Source: Brotonthovivens ammoniilytica (GTDB lineage: Bacteria; Bacillota; Clostridia; Lachnospirales; Lachnospiraceae). Taken from it: a DNA stretch of 64,000 nt. Shown here one piece after another: positions 62,711 to 64,000 of the stretch (position 1 is the first letter of the stretch; each line of letters begins with the position of its first letter). The position numbers and the translations under genes are program-made. The DNA lies in the NCBI RefSeq assembly GCF_025566885.1, contig NZ_JAOQJQ010000003.1, positions 1-64,000 on the forward strand. Reading direction: 5' to 3'. The notes beneath the pieces were generated by a model. That model was not told where the DNA came from and searched no databases. It saw nothing but the letters and a program-made list of their open reading frames with translations.

Positions 62711-64000
62711 ATGAAGAAAAAATTGTTAGTACGGGCATCGGCTCTGGCTGTTTCGGCAGCACTGCTGGCGCCTCAGGCCACAGCCTTTGCACTGGAACTG
62801 CCCGGGATACAGGCGCCACAGCTGGTGCAGAGAGGCGGTATGTTGTATGATGAGTCCATATATGAAAAGGAATACAGCCTGCCGTCAAAAATGAAAACAA
62901 GAAGCAGTCTGCCGGAAAAATATGATTTGCGGGAACAAGGACTGCTCCATGATGAAGTGAGGTTTCAAAATCCCTGGGGAGCCTGCTGGGCGTTTGCGGG
63001 GACACAGGCAATAGAGAGCAGTGCGCTAAAACAGAAGGCGGCGCAGTCTGAGTTTTCCGAAAAAGCTCTTGCCTGGTATGCATATACTATGCAAAACCGC
63101 AGGGGAGCTTCTGATGATCTGAAGGAAGGTGCAGAGATTATCAGTGAAAACGGTGATAGAAATGCGAAATATAAGATGGGAAATAATATCATGTCAATGA
63201 CAGCCCAGCTTTCCAGCTGGAACGGTGCCAGTCTGCGAGAGGATATTCCTTATCAGGATAAAGAAGGACAAAAAATAGAAATGGAGATGAATGGCGGAAC
63301 TGCCTATTATTATGATCCCCTGGGAGACTGGACGCTTCCTTATGAAAATGTGTATGACGATGCCTATCATGTGCAGGAAATGCAAATGCTGTATGGACTG
63401 GGAGTATTAGGCCAATCGTCGGATCCTCTATCGCCGGCAGAACAAAAGGAAGCTGCAGAAATGATGACTGACAATGCAAAACAGGCGCTTTTTGAAAAAG
63501 GGCCATTGTTTATCGGTTTTTATGCGCCGGAATCCAGGCCGGATGATCTGGGGGGTGAAGAAACCAGTCATTTTAACTGGGACAGCTTTGCACAGTACAG
63601 TCCTGACTTCCAGACAATGAATCATGCGGTAACAATTGTAGGATGGGATGATACCTTTTCTAAGGATAAGTTTACCATTACACCGCCGGGAGACGGAGCA
63701 TGGATCGTAAAGAACAGCTGGAGTGATAAATGGGGCGATGAAGGGTATTTCTATTTGTCCTACTATGATACAACCGTTGTTTATTATAGTACGATATCGG
63801 GAGATTATAAAAACTCCGATGGATATTATACCTATGACCATAATTATCAGTATGACTATGCGGGATTGAAATATTCATCATCAAGCGATTATTCATTGGA
63901 GCTGGCATCTGTTGCAGCATCCATGGGATGCGAGCCGAAGATCGCCAATGTCTTTACCGCTCAGGGACCGGAAACATTAACGGCAGTGTCGGCATTGACG
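62711..64000 (+). CDS. Secreted papain-like (C1) cysteine peptidase, 3' end cut off
   Basis: 430 codons without a stop up to the window edge. A signal peptide (KKKLLVRASALAVSAALLAPQATAFA in parts) with likely cleavage near residue 26. Catalytic Cys in QNPWGACWAFAG, His in TMNHAVTIVGWDD and Asn in WIVKNSWSDKWGDEGYFYLSYYD complete the C1A triad. The protein continues past the peptidase domain, so a C-terminal lectin-like or Ig-like surface module is likely beyond the edge. Start preceded by AAGGGAGGAAAAAG. Confidence 0.9.
   Translation, partial: MKKKLLVRASALAVSAALLAPQATAFALELPGIQAPQLVQRGGMLYDESIYEKEYSLPSKMKTRSSLPEKYDLREQGLLHDEVRFQNPWGACWAFAGTQAIESSALKQKAAQSEFSEKALAWYAYTMQNRRGASDDLKEGAEIISENGDRNAKYKMGNNIMSMTAQLSSWNGASLREDIPYQDKEGQKIEMEMNGGTAYYYDPLGDWTLPYENVYDDAYHVQEMQMLYGLGVLGQSSDPLSPAEQKEAAEMMTDNAKQALFEKGPLFIGFYAPESRPDDLGGEETSHFNWDSFAQYSPDFQTMNHAVTIVGWDDTFSKDKFTITPPGDGAWIVKNSWSDKWGDEGYFYLSYYDTTVVYYSTISGDYKNSDGYYTYDHNYQYDYAGLKYSSSSDYSLELASVAASMGCEPKIANVFTAQGPETLTAVSALT

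Overview
The window looks like chromosome of an anaerobic, spore-former-related Firmicute, most likely a gut Lachnospiraceae (class Clostridia). This rests on the rRNA and tRNA sequences, strong AGGAGG ribosome sites with occasional TTG starts, moderate-to-low GC, many Rho-independent terminators, a clostridial-type group II intron remnant, and O2-sensitive enzyme families. One N at 1305 marks it as draft sequence. I cannot assign a species.

1-4832: end of an rRNA operon in the unusual order 16S-5S-tRNA-Ile-tRNA-Ala-23S-tRNA-Asn with no 5S after the 23S, then a second unit of six tRNAs (Glu, Met, Asp, Val, Leu, Arg).

5037-30495: an accessory catabolic island and the most interesting part. 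It has three phloretin/diacetylphloroglucinol (PhlG-type) C-C hydrolase homologues (8440, 27172, 29755), two paralogous AprA/FrdA-like flavoproteins (one coupled to an AprB-like ferredoxin), a GntP permease, a 3-hydroxyacyl-CoA dehydrogenase, a thiolase, a cyclase-family ring hydrolase, an OFA-type MFS transporter, a DUF362 protein, LarB with a CsoR-like metal sensor, a UroD-like methyltransferase, a sodium symporter with two tiny membrane proteins, three LysR and two TetR regulators, and a sigma-54 activator. I find three good -24/-12 sigma-54 promoters (13285, 15662, 21394), each with TGCAACA-type repeats upstream. My reading is an anaerobic pathway for plant phenolics: acyl-phloroglucinol cleavage, ring reduction, hydrolytic ring opening and thiolysis. 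The substrate is inference.

30600-36830: housekeeping and small genes: HicAB, a HAAS/DUF1700 protein, an Asn/Lys/Ser-rich small protein, rhodanese, an rRNA methyltransferase, RdgB, a YfcE-like phosphoesterase, a five-tRNA operon (Pro, Gly, Arg, His, Lys) and a Phd/YefM-RelE module bracketed by two near-identical terminators.

37073-45172: a second catabolic cluster: Nramp-fold transporter lacking the metal ligands, dihydroorotase-like amidohydrolase, fumarase-superfamily lyase, GntR/FCD regulator, PyrK- and PyrD-like proteins and malic enzyme. Together they could take orotate or a similar cyclic ureide through dihydro-compound, carbamoyl acid and a C4 acid to pyruvate. TGTATACA palindromes lie before both transcription units.

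45269-53099: YaaA, a MarR-controlled heterodimeric ABC exporter with a large external insertion, an AI-2E family membrane protein and uridine phosphorylase. 53201-62480: a ROK-regulated polyol cluster (zinc dehydrogenase, divergent ABC importer without its ATPase, SDR, ribulokinase-type kinase, HAD phosphatase). 62711 to the window end: a secreted papain-like (C1) peptidase cut by the edge.
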